Source: CAYUEQ01 sp964443805 (GTDB taxonomy: Bacteria; Bacillota_I; Bacilli_A; RF39; UBA660). From it: a DNA stretch of 5,870 nucleotides. This document shows positions 4,203 to 5,870 of the stretch, piece after piece (position 1 is the stretch's first letter; each line of letters starts with the position of its first letter). The stretch covers positions 1 to 5,870 of the forward strand of contig CAYUEQ010000049.1 in NCBI GenBank assembly GCA_964443805.1, read 5' to 3'. A program made the position numbers and the translations under genes. The notes beneath the pieces were generated by a model that saw only the letters and a program-made list of their open reading frames with translations, did not search any database and was not told where the DNA came from.

Positions 4203-5798
4203 GTGATATTAAGAAAACCATATGCTCTTTTAATTAAATATTTTCGATTAATCCACACTATACTAACAGGGTTAATGATTTATATAATTATTAGATCTAA
4301 TTTACTAATAAGATTTTTCAATAATTTTATTGAAAGTGGATATGTAACTAATGAAATTAATTTTGCAGGTAGTTATATAAATTTCTTTATGTATTTTACA
4401 GTATTCTTAATATTAATTATTTGTATTACAATTTTTTTCTTAATGAAAACAAAGAAAAAACCAACTAGGCTATATATATTTACAATAATGTACTATGTAT
4501 TTTTATTTATTATGTTTTCAGTAATGCATAGTGCACTTGGAAGATTTGAAGTAGAGTTAATAGAAGCAACAACTGCAAGATTATATCGTGATTTATCTAT
4601 AATTATTATTGCGCCTCAACTTTTATTTACACTTTTAATTGCAATTAGAGCAGTTGGATTTGATTTAAAAAAATTCAACTTTAATAAAGACTTACAGGAA
4701 TTAAAAATAGAAGCTAGAGATAATGAAGAATTTGAAATAGCTGTCGATAGAGAAGATTATAAATTAAAAAGAAGTATTAGAAGAACGACAAGAGAACTAA
4801 GATATTATTTATTAGAAAATAAATTTATTTTGTTTTGTATTGGAATTGTACTTGCTACCATATTAGCTACATCTATATACTTTAATTTAGCTGTATATAA
4901 TAGAAGCTTTGTAATAGATCAGACTTTTGTATCTAATAACATGAAAATTAAAGTAAGCGATAGTTATTTAACGAATCTTTCCTATAATGGAACAAGGTTA
5001 TCAAAAGATAAATATTATGTAGTAGTAGATGTCAGTTTAGAAAACTTAACGCCAAGTAGAAATACATTAAAGTTAGAAAATTATCGCTTATTGATAAATA
5101 ATAAAATTATTGTGCCAACAGTTAATCGAAATGAGCATTTTGCAGATTTAGGAACACCATATAATAAAGAAAAACTAGCAGCGAAAAGTGAAAATCAAAG
5201 ATTGTTAATCTATGAAATTAATGAGTCTGATATAGATGGAAATATAATATTTAGAGTTGTTAATTCAATTACTGCATCTGCAGGAGATATATTTGCTAGA
5301 TATAGTGATGTAACTTTAAAACCAAAAAAACTAAATGAAATAGAAACAAAAGAAACTGTTGGTTTAAATGCAGAATTAAAATTTGAAAGTCCAATTACAA
5401 CTAATAGTAATGCTAATATTAAAAAATATAATATAACAAGATATTTTAAATACAATTATAATTTTTGTGTTAATAAAAGTTGTAGAAACTCAATTGGAAT
5501 AGTAAGTCCTAACGTTAGTGAATATAACCAAACTATTTTAGTATTAGATGGAGAAATAAAATTTGATAAAGATGCTTTAATCAACAAAAGAATTAGTAGT
5601 AAGCAAATTTATCCAATGTTTATTAAAGTTTTATATACGATAAATGGTTCAACTAACACAACTAGTGTAAAAGATATAACACCATCGGATTTAAATAACC
5701 AAATACTATTACAAACTAATAACATAATAGAAAAAGCAGAAAAACTTTCTTTAGTGTTTGCCTTTAGAAATGAAGAATATATTATCAATTTAAAATAA
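4203..5798 (+). CDS. Five-helix membrane protein with large extracellular C-terminal domain, function unknown
   Basis: The 531-aa product has membrane segments at about 9-30, 62-81, 91-108, 131-150 and 208-227. Basic loops (KTKKK after helix 2; a charged 55-residue loop with KRSIRRTTRELR before helix 5) put the N-terminus inside and residues 232-531 outside. The outer part begins with a segment like DUF4352-type immunoglobulin-like domains (MKIKVSDSYLTN, then YYVVVDVSLENLT and a second strand set to about residue 355). A second beta-rich part follows, with the only two ectodomain cysteines at 422 and 427 (CVNKSC). There is no tryptophan. I know no family with this whole architecture; the DUF4352 likeness is by pattern only. 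I choose GTG at 4203: AGGAG ends 9 nt before it. TTG at 4194 touches the ribosome site, and the ATG at 4201 is out of frame and runs straight into TGA. Confidence 0.78.
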   Translation: MILRKPYALLIKYFRLIHTILTGLMIYIIIRSNLLIRFFNNFIESGYVTNEINFAGSYINFFMYFTVFLILIICITIFFLMKTKKKPTRLYIFTIMYYVFLFIMFSVMHSALGRFEVELIEATTARLYRDLSIIIIAPQLLFTLLIAIRAVGFDLKKFNFNKDLQELKIEARDNEEFEIAVDREDYKLKRSIRRTTRELRYYLLENKFILFCIGIVLATILATSIYFNLAVYNRSFVIDQTFVSNNMKIKVSDSYLTNLSYNGTRLSKDKYYVVVDVSLENLTPSRNTLKLENYRLLINNKIIVPTVNRNEHFADLGTPYNKEKLAAKSENQRLLIYEINESDIDGNIIFRVVNSITASAGDIFARYSDVTLKPKKLNEIETKETVGLNAELKFESPITTNSNANIKKYNITRYFKYNYNFCVNKSCRNSIGIVSPNVSEYNQTILVLDGEIKFDKDALINKRISSKQIYPMFIKVLYTINGSTNTTSVKDITPSDLNNQILLQTNNIIEKAEKLSLVFAFRNEEYIINLK

Positions 5799-5826
5799 AA
5801 ACCATTGTATTTTCTACAATGGTTTT
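5798..5826. terminator. Strong hairpin terminator, probably bidirectional
   Basis: A perfect 12-bp stem AAAACCATTGTA / TACAATGGTTTT (5798-5809 with 5815-5826), with a TTTTC loop, begins at the last base of the membrane protein's stop codon. On the plus strand the T-run is only the TTTT of the stem. On the minus strand TTTTTATTTT follows, so it would also stop a converging transcript from the right. Confidence 0.75.
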
Positions 5827-5837
5827 AGATATACAAA

Positions 5838-5861
5838 CTACAAATATATGTAGCTTTTTTT
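5838..5861 (+). terminator. Second, back-up terminator
   Basis: A short stem CTACA / TGTAG (5838-5842 with 5849-5853), with a 6-nt AT loop, is followed by C and seven T (5855-5861). The stem is weak, but the T-run is the best in the window. It lies just after the stronger hairpin and complements that hairpin's short U-tract. Confidence 0.5.
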
Positions 5862-5870
5862 AATTTGGAG

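Noticed and set aside
5210..5455. Minus-strand open frame of 81 codons
   Set aside because: It is antisense to the ectodomain of the membrane protein, with hydrophobic low-complexity content.
1622..5798. Mycoplasma-type code with TGA as tryptophan
   Set aside because: The tryptophans in these genes are TGG, and no gene needs TGA as sense. Absence of TGA as a stop in seven genes is too small a sample.
5815..5842. GTTTTAGAT resembling the start of a type II CRISPR repeat
   Set aside because: It occurs once, as part of a terminator stem; there are no spaced copies and no cas gene.

Overview
The window is very AT-rich: some stretches of the 2538-3650 gene are near 15% G+C by eye, while the 175-981 gene is about 35-40%. 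Signals are typical of low-GC Gram-positives: strong GGAG-type ribosome binding sites, sigma-A-like promoters and hairpin-plus-U terminators. A classical lipobox lipoprotein, LysM domains and a PH-domain family common in Bacillota point the same way. I infer an uncultured-type member of Bacillota/Mycoplasmatota (Bacilli-like, probably host-associated). All visible tryptophans are TGG and no gene needs TGA as a sense codon, so the standard bacterial code fits. All seven complete genes end in TAA or TAG.

Left part (1-1481). Two opposed hairpin terminators (5-48, minus; 68-97, plus) separate an unseen upstream plus-strand unit from a lone minus-strand gene (175-981). That gene encodes a 268-aa BRO-N/DinD-type protein, the kind often called a phage antirepressor. 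It has its own promoter and is richer in G+C than its neighbours, so it looks acquired. A perfect 10-bp inverted repeat lies inside it. Next is a second minus-strand unit, a 94-aa protein of unknown function (1197-1481) with its own terminator and a candidate promoter.

Right part (1482-5870). From a divergent 140-bp intergenic region, five plus-strand genes run rightward: a lipid-anchored thioredoxin-fold protein with CSYC (1622-2056), a cytoplasmic bacterial PH-domain protein (2072-2515), a single-pass membrane-anchored protein with a large beta-rich ectodomain (2538-3650), a three-LysM protein with no signal peptide (3693-4148), and a five-helix membrane protein with a 300-residue extracellular beta-rich domain (4203-5798). 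Hairpins at 2504-2534 and 4134-4170, with a good promoter at 4152-4180, suggest at least partly separate transcription units. The block ends in two stacked terminators.

Four of the five right-hand products are envelope proteins or carry a wall-binding domain. Both large ectodomains have exactly two cysteines, and the block also encodes a surface CxxC thiol-disulfide lipoprotein. An envelope-assembly or oxidative-folding module is a reasonable but unproven reading. I found no CRISPR array, tRNA, rRNA, transposase or clear phage structural gene.
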